DNA of 58,783 nucleotides, from NCBI GenBank assembly GCA_031266435.1, contig JAISAZ010000008.1, positions 1 to 58,783 on the forward strand, read 5' to 3'. Both the position numbers and the translations under genes were made by a program. The notes under the pieces were generated by a model. It was not told where the DNA came from. It made no database searches and saw nothing but the letters and a program-made list of their open reading frames with translations. Numbering within the stretch: position 1 is the first letter of the stretch; every line of letters starts with the position of its first letter. The DNA comes from Accumulibacter sp. Its GTDB lineage: Bacteria > Pseudomonadota > Gammaproteobacteria > Burkholderiales > Rhodocyclaceae. This document shows positions 1 to 8,842 of this stretch, piece by piece.

Positions 1-890
1 GATTTGAGATGCGCGATCACCAGGTTCCAGCCGTGCCCGTTGTTCCAGAACTTGGCTTGACAGGAGCTTTTGGTGGCGATGCAGACGTAAGGCTCCGTAA
101 TGCGCCGGGGAAGGTCCAGGTTCAGGCGCGGCGGCTCCTCCGCGGGGTCGACGCCGAGAATATGTCCGGCGGTCCGGTGCAGACCCACCTGCCGGAAATC
201 GATCGGCTGATGGTCGGTGTTGCCGCCGAAGAAGAGCCCGACGCGGTAGGAGGCGTAGGGTTCTTTGGTGACGACTTCCTGCGGAACGTTCAGGGTGATC
301 TCCGGGTATTGCTCCGCAAAAATCTCCAGGATTTTTTTCCCCAGCGCGCATTCGAGCCTGCAGCCGTGCTTCTTCCGAAATTTTTCCGCGTAGGGGAACC
401 AGCCGATGAGGTCGCCCAGGGTGCCCACCGGGAACTTGATGAGCACCGGCTTGCCCTTCAAATCCAGGACGTGGTCGACGAGCGCTTCGGGAGTACCCCG
501 CTCCCATATCTTGATCTGAAAGGGGACGTAATATTTTTTGGTGGAGACCACCCAGCCTTCGTCGGCGTCGCAGGCGAAGATGATGTTGCCCGATTCGGCG
601 TCGTGAATTTCCACGTGCCATTGCCCCTGCGGCAGCCAGACCCGCGCGCCGTCGTTGAAGTCGAAACGCACTCCCTGGGGACCGAGTTGCGTGGGGAGTT
701 CCGGCGGGGGAATGAAGAAGGGGTCGGGCGTGACGGCGGGACCCGCCGCCGCCGCGAGCTCGGGCGAAGCTTCGGCGCTGTAGTCCGGTACGGCGGACGC
801 GGCGGACAGGGGCGAATCCTGACCGAAAGGCGTGCCGGAGCCTGAGGCCTCGACCGGCTTATCCGGGGAAACAGGGGCGCTGTCGCTCAT
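1..890 (-). CDS. Autotransporter strand-loop-strand O-heptosyltransferase (C-terminus outside window)
   Basis: The visible 296 residues start at ATG 890-888 and run off the window. Residues 1-65 are a Pro/Ala/Ser-rich tail. Residues 70-130 resemble the strand-loop-strand domain of the TibC/Aah-type family. From about residue 148 a GT-B fold begins (VLIKFPVGTLGDLIGW). The stretch at 228-242 (HQPIDFRQVGLHRTA) is typical of these enzymes. The family transfers heptose from ADP-heptose to Ser/Thr of autotransporter passengers in the cytoplasm before export. The DUF4254 gene lies 60 bp upstream on the same strand, so the two are probably cotranscribed. The acceptor autotransporter is not in the window. 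Assignment comes from reading the translated sequence, not from a database search. Confidence 0.8.
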   Translation of the reverse strand, partial: MSDSAPVSPDKPVEASGSGTPFGQDSPLSAASAVPDYSAEASPELAAAAGPAVTPDPFFIPPPELPTQLGPQGVRFDFNDGARVWLPQGQWHVEIHDAESGNIIFACDADEGWVVSTKKYYVPFQIKIWERGTPEALVDHVLDLKGKPVLIKFPVGTLGDLIGWFPYAEKFRKKHGCRLECALGKKILEIFAEQYPEITLNVPQEVVTKEPYASYRVGLFFGGNTDHQPIDFRQVGLHRTAGHILGVDPAEEPPRLNLDLPRRITEPYVCIATKSSCQAKFWNNGHGWNLVIAHLK

Positions 891-950
891 TCCGCCTGTA
901 CCTTCCTCATCTTTTGCATCCTTGTGCATGCCGCGAAGGCCGGAAAAAAA

Positions 951-1595
951 CTATCCGTGTTCATAGAGTTCCGGGTTCAAGGCAGGGTCGTTGTACATTT
1001 TGAACTGGTAGTAGACCTTGGGTTCCTTGGCGCCGCCAAGGAAGTCTTCGACGAGATCCAGCAGTGCCTGGAAGAGGTCGGCGCGCTGCTCGCGCAGCAC
1101 GGCGAGTTTTTTCCGGCTTGTTTCGCGGTGCGGCTCGTCGACGTCGCATCGCCCGATCTGTTCGTTCATGTGGTAGATCTTGAGCGCCAGAATCGACAGG
1201 CGGTCGATGACCATGCCCAGGGTTTCGGTATTGTGGCGCAGTCGCTTGGTTCCGCTTGCCGCCGGGAGCAGCGGGCGCAGTATGCGCGCCAGCGTTTCGT
1301 CCACTTCTTCGATGAGGTCGTTGCGCCGTTGGTTAAAGCCGTCGATACGCCGTTTACAGTCGGCGATGACGGCATCGTCCACGTCGGTGCGCCGGACGGT
1401 ATCCTCGATGTGCCAGAGCGCGCAGTTCGTAAAGTTCTGGGCAAGCACGAGTCCGGTCAGGCTTTCGGGATCGTGCCCGGACAGGGCGGCGCGTTCGTCG
1501 GCAGGTTGCGAAACGTGCCAGTCGCGGACGGCTTTTTCCTGCGCGCAAGAGCACGCATGCAAGAGATCAAGCAGATGCGAAGCGTCTTTGCACAT
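951..1595 (-). CDS. DUF4254 family protein
   Basis: 214 residues from ATG 1595, chosen because GGAG lies 6 nt before it; ATG 1610 is an in-frame alternative adding MPENP. The protein is mostly helical and soluble. Features include LWHIEDTVRRTDVDDAVIA in the middle, a long basic and acidic helical part, and the ending FKMYNDPALNPELYEHG. This matches DUF4254 proteins, which occur beside glycosyltransferases and have no established function. The next gene downstream is the O-heptosyltransferase, so a role in the same glycosylation step or its precursor supply is inferred. The open frame continues upstream through the C21 tract to 2228, but that extension has low-complexity, unconvincing composition and I treat it as non-coding leader. 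Confidence 0.65.
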   Translation of the reverse strand: MCKDASHLLDLLHACSCAQEKAVRDWHVSQPADERAALSGHDPESLTGLVLAQNFTNCALWHIEDTVRRTDVDDAVIADCKRRIDGFNQRRNDLIEEVDETLARILRPLLPAASGTKRLRHNTETLGMVIDRLSILALKIYHMNEQIGRCDVDEPHRETSRKKLAVLREQRADLFQALLDLVEDFLGGAKEPKVYYQFKMYNDPALNPELYEHG

Positions 1596-2220
1596 GGGGT
1601 TCTCCGGCATGGGGTATTTCACGGCGATGTCGGCGCTGCCGCGCGCGCCGTGGAACCCGGAGTCCTTGGTAAATGTCGCCGACGGGGTGACGTCGACGGT
1701 CAGCGTGTGGTTTGCGGGAGTGCCGAGGTCGGCGTCATTGCAATTCGAGTCCTTGCCGTATCTCTTGACGCCCGATGCGCTGCTTCCGTCGCTATACGTG
1801 CAATCCGGGAAGGCGCGCGGGACGGCGAAGAGCGTCCGGGGCGCGAGGACAAGGCGATTCAGGCGAAAGCGTCCCGAAGCATGGAGCGGACAGGCTTTCA
1901 TGGGGGGGGGGGGGGGGGGGGGTAAACGCCGTTTACAACAGGCAAACCGCTCGCCCCCCACGACATCAGGACGGCATGCAGACCACACCCTTTGCGCGGT
2001 GCGTCGGGTATTTTCAGCATCTTGCAGCCGCTCAAGTTCGTGTTCAATCGCGTGGCGACACTGCGCGCACGCCCGAAGACCCCCATGTTCCGTTGAAACG
2101 AAAGCTTTGGGAAAGTAACACAGTTTCTCACACACAGCTACGGGTCGTAACAGGTTTTTTTGATATGCGGCGGCTTCGCCGCCAGTACCCGCTTTTTCAA
2201 CCCACCCCGGAAATGTTGTG
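1596..2220. other. Leader and upstream region of the glycosylation genes
   Basis: About 300 bp separate the DUF4254 start from a 21-base G tract (C on the coding strand), followed by about 300 bp more before dispersed repeats begin. A frame open from 2228 to 951 on the minus strand crosses the tract as seven prolines, but its amino-acid composition is not protein-like upstream. I found no convincing second gene. The region most likely holds the promoter and a long 5' leader. Confidence 0.5.
1902..1922. repeat. G21/C21 homopolymer, candidate phase-variation tract
   Basis: Twenty-one consecutive G on the plus strand. On the coding (minus) strand it reads TTTA followed by C21. A perfect palindrome, GTAAACGCCGTTTAC, overlaps its upstream end at 1922-1936. 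It lies 306 bp from the preferred DUF4254 start. Homopolymers this long are prone to slippage; C tracts inside fimbrial promoters of Bordetella are a known precedent for phase switching. A sequencing or assembly length error is possible. Confidence 0.7.
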
Positions 2221-3065
2221 GCTCTCACATTCGTTCAGCCCAACCTATAGCGTTTCCGCTCCGTTCTCGGCGGTATAGGTTGGGCTGAGCATAGCGAAGC
2301 CCAACGATTCCGTATGCGCATGAATGATGTGATAAAGGCGATTTTGAAGGCTTGAAAACCCTCCGACCTTTCCCGAAGCGCCCGAAACCCCCTTCATTTC
2401 CCCCTTGTCAGGGGGAAAGTGGGGAAGCCATGCCGCATTGCCTTGTTCGGTAGGTTTTCACGCGGTCATTTGCCGTATGTTGGGCATCGCTTCGCTCACC
2501 CCAACCTATGCTGGTTGAATACCGTCCACCGCTGGGTACGGCATGCCGTACCCCTACGAAAACCTGCGAATACGGTAATCCGCCCTGCCTGTTCCATCAT
2601 TCATACGTATGCGGAATCGTTGGGGTTCACAGGGTATAGGTTGGGCTGAACGAAGTGTGAGCCACAACGTCTCGCTTGCGCGAAGCGCAAGCCATTTCAG
2701 GTATCAGGAGACAGGGATCAGATCAGTCAGCGGCGGCTTCGCCGCCGAAGTGCCGAAACAAATCCGGGAGTACCAAGCCAACGGAGGGGCACGGCACGCC
2801 GTGCCCCTACGAAAACCCGCGAATACGGAAATCCGCCCTCCCCTGTTCCGTCATCCATACGTATGCGGAATCGTTGGGCTTTGCTTCGCCGCAGCCCAAC
2901 CTATACCGCCTCAACCCATACCGGCTCTCCGGGATAATCCAGCGTCTTTCCGTTGGGCATCGCTTCGCTCACCCCAACCTATGCTGGTTGAATACCGCCC
3001 GCCGATGGGCACGGCATGCCGTGCCCCTACACCTCTGATTCCTGTCTCCCGTCTCCTGTCCCCTG
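2221..3065. repeat. Cluster of dispersed repeats between the DUF4254 leader and rlmJ
   Basis: No gene is seen here. At 2237-2304 two copies of the GGTTGGGC palindromic repeat face each other around a spacer that recurs almost unchanged at 45139-45220. At 2387-2510 lies an inverted copy of 38701-38824, including the hairpin CCCCCTTGTCAGGGGG. The block GTTGGGCATCGCTTCGCTC followed by ACCCCAACCTATGC occurs at about 2479 and again at about 2955. Palindromic GGGGCACGGC/GCCGTGCCCC elements lie near 2538, 2787 and 3006. The last 40 bp encode the tail of RlmJ. Confidence 0.85.
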
Positions 3066-3893
3066 AATCGTAAACCCCGCGCCCGCGTCGGCGGCGAGCG
3101 CTTCGACGAGCCAAGGCATCGTCTCGGCGAGCGTAGCGCGCAAGGTCCAAGGGGGGTTGAAGACGAAGACGCCGCTGCCATAAAGGCCCATGCCTTCGCG
3201 GGGCGGGTGCTGAATGTCGAGCGCGACGTGCAGCCAGTCCCCGGCGGCGGCGCGCTTCAAACGCGACGGCAGGCGCGTCGAACCGAGGCGCGCGAGCCGT
3301 GGGTACCATACGGCGTAAACGCCCGTCGGAAAGCGCGCGAGCGCGTCCTTCACGGCGTGGACGACCCGGTCGTAGTCGCGGTCTTCCTCGTACGAGGGGT
3401 CGATCAGCGCGAACGCGCGGCGCGTCGGCGGGGGGAGCGAGGCTTTCAAGCCGGCAAAGCCGTCGCCGGCGACGACGGTCGCGCGGCGCCCCGCCGCTTT
3501 CGTGTTTTCCTTGAGCCGTGGCGCGTCGCCGCTGTGCAATTCGTAGAGTCGAAGCCGGTCGCAATCGCGCAGCGTGAAGAGCGCGAAGAGCGCCGACCCG
3601 GGATAAGACTTCAGGCGCCCGTCGGGGTTGATGCGGCGCGCGAGCGAGACGTAATCGGCGACGGCGTCCGGCGCGTCGCCGCGCTCCCAGACGCGACCGA
3701 TCCCGTTTTTATACTCTTTCAGGCGCGCGGCGTGACCCGAATCGAGCGCGTAGCGCCCCGCGCCGGCGTGCGTGTCGATGTACAGGAAGGGTTTTTCCTT
3801 CTGCCCCAAGTGGCGCGCGATCTGGACGAGGACGAGGTGCTTCAGGACGTCGGCGTGATTCCCCGCGTGAAAGGCGTGGCGGTAGCTAAGCAT
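3027..3893 (-). CDS. rlmJ: 23S rRNA (adenine-N6)-methyltransferase RlmJ
   Basis: 288 residues starting MLSYRHAFHAGNHADVLKH, the N-terminus expected for RlmJ, which methylates A2030 of 23S rRNA. The SAM-binding motif YIDTHAGAG is at residues 38-46. The catalytic motif, usually DPPY, reads DPSY at 165-168, a variant at the third position. The last 13 codons (IQGTGDGRQESEV and stop) are encoded by the dispersed repeat that follows, so the ancestral end was probably near residue 275. The next gene upstream is on the same strand, with 72 bp between them. Confidence 0.9.
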   Translation of the reverse strand: MLSYRHAFHAGNHADVLKHLVLVQIARHLGQKEKPFLYIDTHAGAGRYALDSGHAARLKEYKNGIGRVWERGDAPDAVADYVSLARRINPDGRLKSYPGSALFALFTLRDCDRLRLYELHSGDAPRLKENTKAAGRRATVVAGDGFAGLKASLPPPTRRAFALIDPSYEEDRDYDRVVHAVKDALARFPTGVYAVWYPRLARLGSTRLPSRLKRAAAGDWLHVALDIQHPPREGMGLYGSGVFVFNPPWTLRATLAETMPWLVEALAADAGAGFTIQGTGDGRQESEV

Positions 3894-3965
3894 GACGTAT
3901 GGGTTCCACCGGGTCGGGTCGAAAAGGGACCGTGCCCAGACTCGACGCCGACGAGTGTTCGGGCG

Positions 3966-5213
3966 TCAAGCGGGCGCGGGCAGCGCGATTTCGTCGCCGA
4001 CGCTGTACTGATAGTCGCGGAAGACGTGCTCCGCCGTCAGCACCTGATAGCTCCCGTCTTCGCGCCGGCGCGTCGTATCCTTGAGCCGATAGGTGTTGTG
4101 GCCGCAGGTCCAGAGGTTGAAGTTGCGCATCTGCGTGCATAAACAGGTTTTTTCCTTGACGGAAATCCGCCGCGCGTCGGGGTCCCGTCCGGCTTCACGG
4201 GCGTGGGCTTCGATGTAGGAACAAGAGCCTTCGCCGTTCAGGATGTAGCCGTAGGCTTCGCAGTTGGGCCGGATTCCCGCGCCGATCGCCGGGCTGTCGC
4301 TCAGCATACGCATCGGGTATCCGGTCGGCGAGATCTGGTTGACCTCGATATTCGATTCGGATGCCTTGAAGTATTTTTGCTTGACGTCGTCCGGCAGACC
4401 GGCTTCTTCGACGACGGTGAAGCGCGTCGCAACCTGTACCGCGCGCGCGCCGTTTTCGAGAAAAGCCGCGGCGTCGCCGCCCGTAAAGATTCCGCCCGCC
4501 GGGATCAGCGGGATGTCGAGCTTTTCGGCGGAGAGCCAGGCTTTTATTTCGGCGACGATCGTCGCCAAGTCGTACTTCGCCCAATCCATGCCGAAGCCCA
4601 GGTGCCCGCCCGCCAAGGGACCTTCGACGACGACGTAGTCGGGCAGGCGGCGGTTGCGCGCGGTCTTGCGGATGAAAAGCTGGAGCGCGCGCAACGACGA
4701 AACGATGATGCCGAGGAAGGCGTCGCGGAAACGCGGGTGATCCTCGATCAGCGAAAACGAAGCGAGGTGGAGCCCCGCCGCGAGGGTGATCCCTTCGATT
4801 CCGGCGTCGAGCGCGCTTTTCAAACGCACGGCGAGCGTCTCTTTGGGCGCGTTCATCGTCAGTTTTTCCATGCAGTTGACGAAGACGAGACCCGGTCCCT
4901 TCTTGGCGTCCATCGCCCTGCCGATGTGCAGACGCGTCGCTTCGGCGATTTTGCCGAGGTCGAACTTGACTGGGGATTTATCCCGGTTGTCGGCGTTGTC
5001 CTTGTATTTCTTGAGTTTTTCCTTGACGTAGGACGTGTCGTAACGACGGTCGCATACGGTATGGATCATCGCGTCGGAAATATGCCCGACCCCGCCCAAG
5101 CGCGCCACTTCGAGCGCCAAGGATGACGTCGAAATATCGACGCCCATGCCGCCGACCATGATCGGGACAAGTTCCCGCTTGCCGAGCATCCAACGAAAAT
5201 CATCAACGCGCAT
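3966..5213 (-). CDS. NAD(P)H-dependent flavin oxidoreductase, nitronate monooxygenase family
   Basis: 415 residues forming a TIM barrel of the nitronate monooxygenase/2-nitropropane dioxygenase family. The N-terminus has PIMVGGMGVDIS; the phosphate and FMN site is represented by VVEGPLAGGHLGFG and AGGIFTGGDAAAFLENGA, followed by AVQVATRF. About 100 extra C-terminal residues carry a cysteine-rich part (GSCSYIEA, CLCTQ, WTCGHN), which could bind metal; this is inference. The family oxidises nitronates or acts as a general FMN reductase, so the substrate here is unknown. It is divergent from rluA across 164 bp that contain a good promoter for rluA. Confidence 0.8.
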   Translation of the reverse strand: MRVDDFRWMLGKRELVPIMVGGMGVDISTSSLALEVARLGGVGHISDAMIHTVCDRRYDTSYVKEKLKKYKDNADNRDKSPVKFDLGKIAEATRLHIGRAMDAKKGPGLVFVNCMEKLTMNAPKETLAVRLKSALDAGIEGITLAAGLHLASFSLIEDHPRFRDAFLGIIVSSLRALQLFIRKTARNRRLPDYVVVEGPLAGGHLGFGMDWAKYDLATIVAEIKAWLSAEKLDIPLIPAGGIFTGGDAAAFLENGARAVQVATRFTVVEEAGLPDDVKQKYFKASESNIEVNQISPTGYPMRMLSDSPAIGAGIRPNCEAYGYILNGEGSCSYIEAHAREAGRDPDARRISVKEKTCLCTQMRNFNLWTCGHNTYRLKDTTRRREDGSYQVLTAEHVFRDYQYSVGDEIALPAPA

Positions 5214-5297
5214 AAACGTCTTCCATAATTACGGATTCCCTGCCCGGATACGTTCGGGTCGGTCGATGCCCCCCGATCGACGCACGGATCGATAAGA

Positions 5298-5325
5298 TTG
5301 ATAAGATTGATAAACCCTGTATTAT
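5298..5325 (+). promoter_or_regulatory. Sigma-70-type promoter for rluA
   Basis: TTGATA at 5298-5303 and TATTAT at 5320-5325 with a 16-bp spacer. The -35 box lies inside a small tandem repeat of the 9-mer GATAAGATT at 5291-5308. Transcription would begin near 5332, 46 nt before the preferred ATG. Confidence 0.55.
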
Positions 5326-5377
5326 CGCTCAACCCGAGCGTGTCTTGTCGCCGTTCCGGGATTATTTCGTGCTGCCG

Positions 5378-6046
5378 ATGAACTTTTCCACACACCCCCC
5401 GGAAACGAAGCGGGAAGAAGACTTCAAGCTCGTCTACGCCGACGCGGCGCTGCTCGTCGTCGAGAAGCCCGCGCGCCTGCTTTCCGTTCCGGGTCGTGGG
5501 CCGGACAAGCAGGACGCCCTGATCCGGCGCGTCCAGGCGCGCTACCCCGACGCGCTGATCGTCCACCGGCTCGATTTCGACACGTCCGGCCTGCTCGTCA
5601 TCGCGCGCGGGAAAAAAATCCACCGCGCGCTGAGTATCCTTTTTCAGGAACGGCAGACCGAGAAGCGCTATGTCGCCGTCGTTTCCGGGCGTCTTGCCCC
5701 AGAATCCGGCGCCATCGACCTGCCGATCGCCGTCGACTGGCCGAATCGCCCCTTGCACAGAGTCGATTTCGACGCGGGGAAGCCTTCGCTCACGCGCTAC
5801 CGCGCCGTCGAGTACGACGCGGAAAACGACGCCTCGCGCGTCGAACTGACGCCGGTCACGGGGCGCACGCACCAGCTCCGCGTTCATATGCAGGCGATCG
5901 GTCACGCGATCCTCGGCGACCCGCTCTACGCGGACGACGCCGTCAGGGCGAAGGCCGAACGCCTCCTGCTGCACGCCGCCACCCTCGCGTTCGCGCATCC
6001 CGAAAGCGGAGAATTCATGCAATTTGAATCCACGGCGGGGTTTTGA
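5378..6046 (+). CDS. rluA: Dual-specificity tRNA/23S rRNA pseudouridine synthase RluA
   Basis: 222 residues from ATG 5378, close to the 219 of Escherichia coli RluA; a TTG at 5345 would add 11 residues. The catalytic motif HRLDFDTSGLLVIA contains the essential Asp. RluA-specific features include LLSVPGRG near the N-terminus, DWPNRP in the middle, TGRTHQLRVHMQAIGH, and RLLLHAATLAFAHPESG near the end. RluA modifies U746 of 23S rRNA and U32 of some tRNAs. There is no long S4 domain, as expected for RluA rather than RluC or RluD. The stop codon is followed within 5 bp by a dispersed repeat. Confidence 0.85.
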   Translation: MNFSTHPPETKREEDFKLVYADAALLVVEKPARLLSVPGRGPDKQDALIRRVQARYPDALIVHRLDFDTSGLLVIARGKKIHRALSILFQERQTEKRYVAVVSGRLAPESGAIDLPIAVDWPNRPLHRVDFDAGKPSLTRYRAVEYDAENDASRVELTPVTGRTHQLRVHMQAIGHAILGDPLYADDAVRAKAERLLLHAATLAFAHPESGEFMQFESTAGF

Positions 6047-6292
6047 TTTCAGGGGACAGGAGACAGATGTCAGGAGACAGATCAGTTACCGGCGGCGTTG
6101 CCGCCGGAGAAAGATCGTTGAAACACCGATCGGTTTTCTTCTGATTCCTGATTCCGTCATTCATACACGTGCGGAATCGTTGTGGCTCTCGTTCCCCAGC
6201 CCAACCTATACCGCTGACATCTGTCTCCTGATATGCGCTTGCGGAACGTTGGGCATCGCTTCGCTCACCCCAACCTATGCACTCTGTCCTCT
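6047..6292. repeat. Dispersed repeats between rluA and a sensor kinase gene
   Basis: A run built on GGAGACAG and ATCAG words leads to a GGCGGC/GCCGCC hairpin, then ATCGGTTTT, then the CATACACGTGCGGAATCG word, an AGCCCAACC copy and a facing GTTGGGCATCGC copy. The last bases supply RGQSA and the TAG stop of the kinase on the minus strand. No gene is seen. Confidence 0.85.
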
Positions 6293-7645
6293 GAATTCCA
6301 GGCTGACCGACGCGCCGCCGAGTTCGGCGGAGTGTCCGACGACAATGCTGGCATCATGCTGGCGCGCGATCTGCTGCGCGACGGCGAGCCCCAGCCCGCT
6401 CCCGTCGCTCGAACTTCCCGGCAGACGGTAAAAGCGGTCGAAGACCTTCTCGCGGAGTTCTTCGGGAATCCCCGGACCGCTGTCCTCGACGCGCAGAACG
6501 ACGCCGCCCGACGCCGCGCCGTCGGCGCGGCAACTCACGGTGACGCAGCCGTCCCTGGGCGTATAGCGGAGCGCGTTGTCGATCAGGTTGCCGACGGCTT
6601 CCCGGAGCAGTAGCGCCGTCCCCTTGACCCTGGCTGTTTCGAGGTCGAAGCCCAGGTCTATCCCCTTCGCAATCGCTTGCGCGAGCATGTCTTCCGCAAG
6701 ATCGCGGACGATTTCCGAGAGGTCGACGCTTTGCCGCGCGCTCTCGTCGGTCGGCTCGGCGCGCGCGAGCGAGAGCAACTGATGGATCAGGCGCGTGAGC
6801 CGTTCGAGCGCGGGGAGCATCCGCGAAAGCTGCGCGTATTGCGCGCTCGCCGGTTCTCTCAGGATCGCTTCGAACTGTGCGCGAAGCGCGGCGATCGGCG
6901 TCCTCAACTGGTGCGCGGCGTTTGAAACGAAGCTTCGTTGCGCCTCCTGCGAGGCTTCGACCTGTTCAAACAGGTCGTTGATCTGCCGGATGACCGGCTG
7001 GATTTCGTAAGCCATTTCCTTGGCTTCGATCGACCGCAAGTCGTTTTGCGAACGGTTCGCCAACTGCTCGCGCAGGTCTTCGAGCGGCTTCAAGCCGGCG
7101 CGAATGCCGAACCAGATCAGGATCGGCGTGACGCCGATGAGGATGAGTTCGGGGAGGAGCATACCGATCAGGATTTCGCGGACGAGGTTGTCGCGCTTGA
7201 TCCGCGTTTCGGCGGCGAGGATCGTGAGCGGCCTCCGTGCCTTTTCGGTCAGGAAGGCGGCGACGCGGATCGCTTCGCCTTCGACTTCGGCGTCGTAAAA
7301 ATAGCCCTTGTTTTTCGGAATATCGCCTTCGGGCAGCGGGATGAGCCGGTTTCCGCCGATCTCGCCGCCCGCAGCGTCGAGGACACGGAAGTAGACGCGG
7401 TCGAAATTGTCCGTCAGCAGCACCTGTTCGGCTTCGCTCAGGAGGTTCAGCGACGGCTTCCCGTCCGTGACCTGAACCTGCCTCAAGACGGCGAGCGCCG
7501 TGTCGAAAAGCGTCTGGTCGTACGCGAGCGTGGCGTTCCGAAACGCAATCGAATACCCGACGAAGGCGCTGACGATCATCACGAGCAGCATCGTCGATAA
7601 AAGCATCTGCAATAATTTCTTGCGCAGACTGTTCCGGGGGTTCAT
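6275..7645 (-). CDS. Sensor histidine kinase, TctE/QseC type
   Basis: 456 residues. TM1 is at 12-33, a periplasmic sensor region at about 34-155, TM2 at 160-182. The dimerisation box holds the phospho-acceptor His245 (AAHQLRTP). ATPase motifs are N353/N357 (NLIDNALRY), DSGPGIP at 388-394 and GSGLGL at 415-420. Layout and length fit the TctE-like kinases with a short periplasmic domain. Its partner regulator gene lies upstream on the same strand but is separated by about 350 bp of dispersed repeats. The last five residues (RGQSA) and the stop codon are repeat-encoded. The divergent RND pump suggests metal sensing, which is an inference. Confidence 0.88.
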   Translation of the reverse strand: MNPRNSLRKKLLQMLLSTMLLVMIVSAFVGYSIAFRNATLAYDQTLFDTALAVLRQVQVTDGKPSLNLLSEAEQVLLTDNFDRVYFRVLDAAGGEIGGNRLIPLPEGDIPKNKGYFYDAEVEGEAIRVAAFLTEKARRPLTILAAETRIKRDNLVREILIGMLLPELILIGVTPILIWFGIRAGLKPLEDLREQLANRSQNDLRSIEAKEMAYEIQPVIRQINDLFEQVEASQEAQRSFVSNAAHQLRTPIAALRAQFEAILREPASAQYAQLSRMLPALERLTRLIHQLLSLARAEPTDESARQSVDLSEIVRDLAEDMLAQAIAKGIDLGFDLETARVKGTALLLREAVGNLIDNALRYTPRDGCVTVSCRADGAASGGVVLRVEDSGPGIPEELREKVFDRFYRLPGSSSDGSGLGLAVAQQIARQHDASIVVGHSAELGGASVSLEFRGQSA

Positions 7646-7649
7646 TCGG

Positions 7650-7994
7650 TATTCCTTTCAGAAGACAGAAGACAGAGGACAGATGACAGAGCGGCCTTCG
7701 GCCTTTGTAATCAGGTTTCAGTAATCAGAGGGAGGAAGTCATGCGACAACAGACAACTGAAAACAGATCACAAAGCGAGCGTCAGCGAGCGATCTGTCTT
7801 CTGTCCTCCGTCCTCTGTCCTCAGTCTTCTCCACCATTCCAACGCATACGGAATCGTTGGGCTTCACTTCGTTCAGCCCAACCTATACCGCCAATAGGGC
7901 ACGGCGCGCCGTGCCCCTACACCTCTGATTACAGACACCTGACTACAAAGGCCGAAGGCCGTTCTGTCTTCTGTCCTCAGTCTTCTGTCCTCTG
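7650..7994. repeat. Repeat block inside a two-component operon, with a full-length heptad element
   Basis: 7660-7830 is a complete copy of a roughly 170-bp imperfectly palindromic element. Its ends are inverted arrays of a 7-bp word (RGACAGA, or TCTGTCY in the other orientation). Inside are a GGCCTTCGGCC hairpin and a GCGAGCGTCAGCGAGCG hairpin. It is followed by a CATACGGAATCG word, a TTGGGCTTCAC/AGCCCAACC copy, a GGGCACGGCGCGCCGTGCCC palindrome and a second partial heptad array that abuts the stop of the response regulator gene. Confidence 0.85.
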
Positions 7995-8675
7995 TCACTG
8001 AACCGGTGCATCGAGGTAATAGCCCAGGCCGCGGACCGTTCGGATCGTCGTGCCCGACGGGGCGATCTTGGTACGCAGGCGTGAGATGTATTTTTCGACC
8101 GCGTTCGGCGTGATCGCGTGGTCTTCGTCGCAGAGGGAATCCATGATTTTTTCCTTGCTGACGATCTTGTTGGCGCGCAGGGCAAGGTATTCGAGCACTT
8201 CCCACTCCTTTGCCGTCAGGTCGAGGGAATCCGAATGGACCCACGCGCGCTTTCCGTTCCGGTCGAGCCGCAGGTGGCCGAGCGTCACGATCGGGGCGCC
8301 GTCGCTGGACCCCCGGCGAATCAAGGCGCGGATTCGCGCTTCGAGTTCGTCGATCGAGACCGGCTTGACGAGGTAATCGTCCGCGCCGAGGTCGAGCAGA
8401 CGGACGCGCTCGCCGATCGCTTCGCGCGCCGTGATGATCAGCGCCGGAATCCGCTGCCCGCGTTCGCGGAGGCGTTGCAGAACGTCGCTACCGTCGAGAC
8501 CCGGCAGGCTCAAATCGAGAATCGCGAGGTCGTAGTTCCGCTGCGCGAGACGCATATCGGCCTCGGCGCCGTCGCGCGCCCAGTCGACGCCGTAGCGCGA
8601 CTGGCGCAGGGCGCGCGCGAGTCCGTCGGCAAGCAGTGCGTCGTCTTCCGCCAAGAGGATATTCATGGGTCGCAT
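7995..8675 (-). CDS. OmpR-family response regulator, TctD/QseB type
   Basis: 226 residues from ATG 8675; ATG 8666 (MNILLAEDD) is equally possible, and neither has a clear ribosome site. The receiver domain shows the acidic pair in LLAEDDAL, phospho-acceptor Asp54 in AILDLSLPG and Lys104 in YLVKPVS. A winged-helix DNA-binding domain occupies residues 125-222 (ISRLRTKI, RTVRGLGYYL). It is read away from the pump genes, and a perfect pair of repeats in the shared 250-bp intergenic region is a likely target site. Its stop codon is followed directly by CAGAGGACAGAAG, the start of a dispersed repeat. Confidence 0.88.
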   Translation of the reverse strand: MRPMNILLAEDDALLADGLARALRQSRYGVDWARDGAEADMRLAQRNYDLAILDLSLPGLDGSDVLQRLRERGQRIPALIITAREAIGERVRLLDLGADDYLVKPVSIDELEARIRALIRRGSSDGAPIVTLGHLRLDRNGKRAWVHSDSLDLTAKEWEVLEYLALRANKIVSKEKIMDSLCDEDHAITPNAVEKYISRLRTKIAPSGTTIRTVRGLGYYLDAPVQ

Positions 8676-8842
8676 TGCGCGGGTTCGTGCAAATTTGTCT
8701 TTTCGGTCATTTTCCGATATTCGCCGCGCCAATGAAAGTTTTTCGGCGAAATCACACGGAATCCCGCGGAATCGTACGGAATCGTACGAAGCCGTGCAAA
8801 AGCGCGGGGAGTCGTGAAACCCCGAAAACCGGCGTCACGAAT

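Noticed and set aside
9-845. A plus-strand open frame opposite the heptosyltransferase
   Set aside because: It is an antisense shadow; the minus-strand frame has clear family motifs and the plus frame has low-complexity Arg/Val-rich composition.
1596-2228. N-terminal extension of the DUF4254 frame through the C21 tract as poly-proline
   Set aside because: Composition upstream is not protein-like, part of it is dispersed repeat, and a good start with GGAG exists at 1595. Kept only as a remote frame-switch possibility.
7650-7994. A CRISPR array suggested by regular short repeats
   Set aside because: The 7-bp words are contiguous with no unique spacers, and no cas genes are near.
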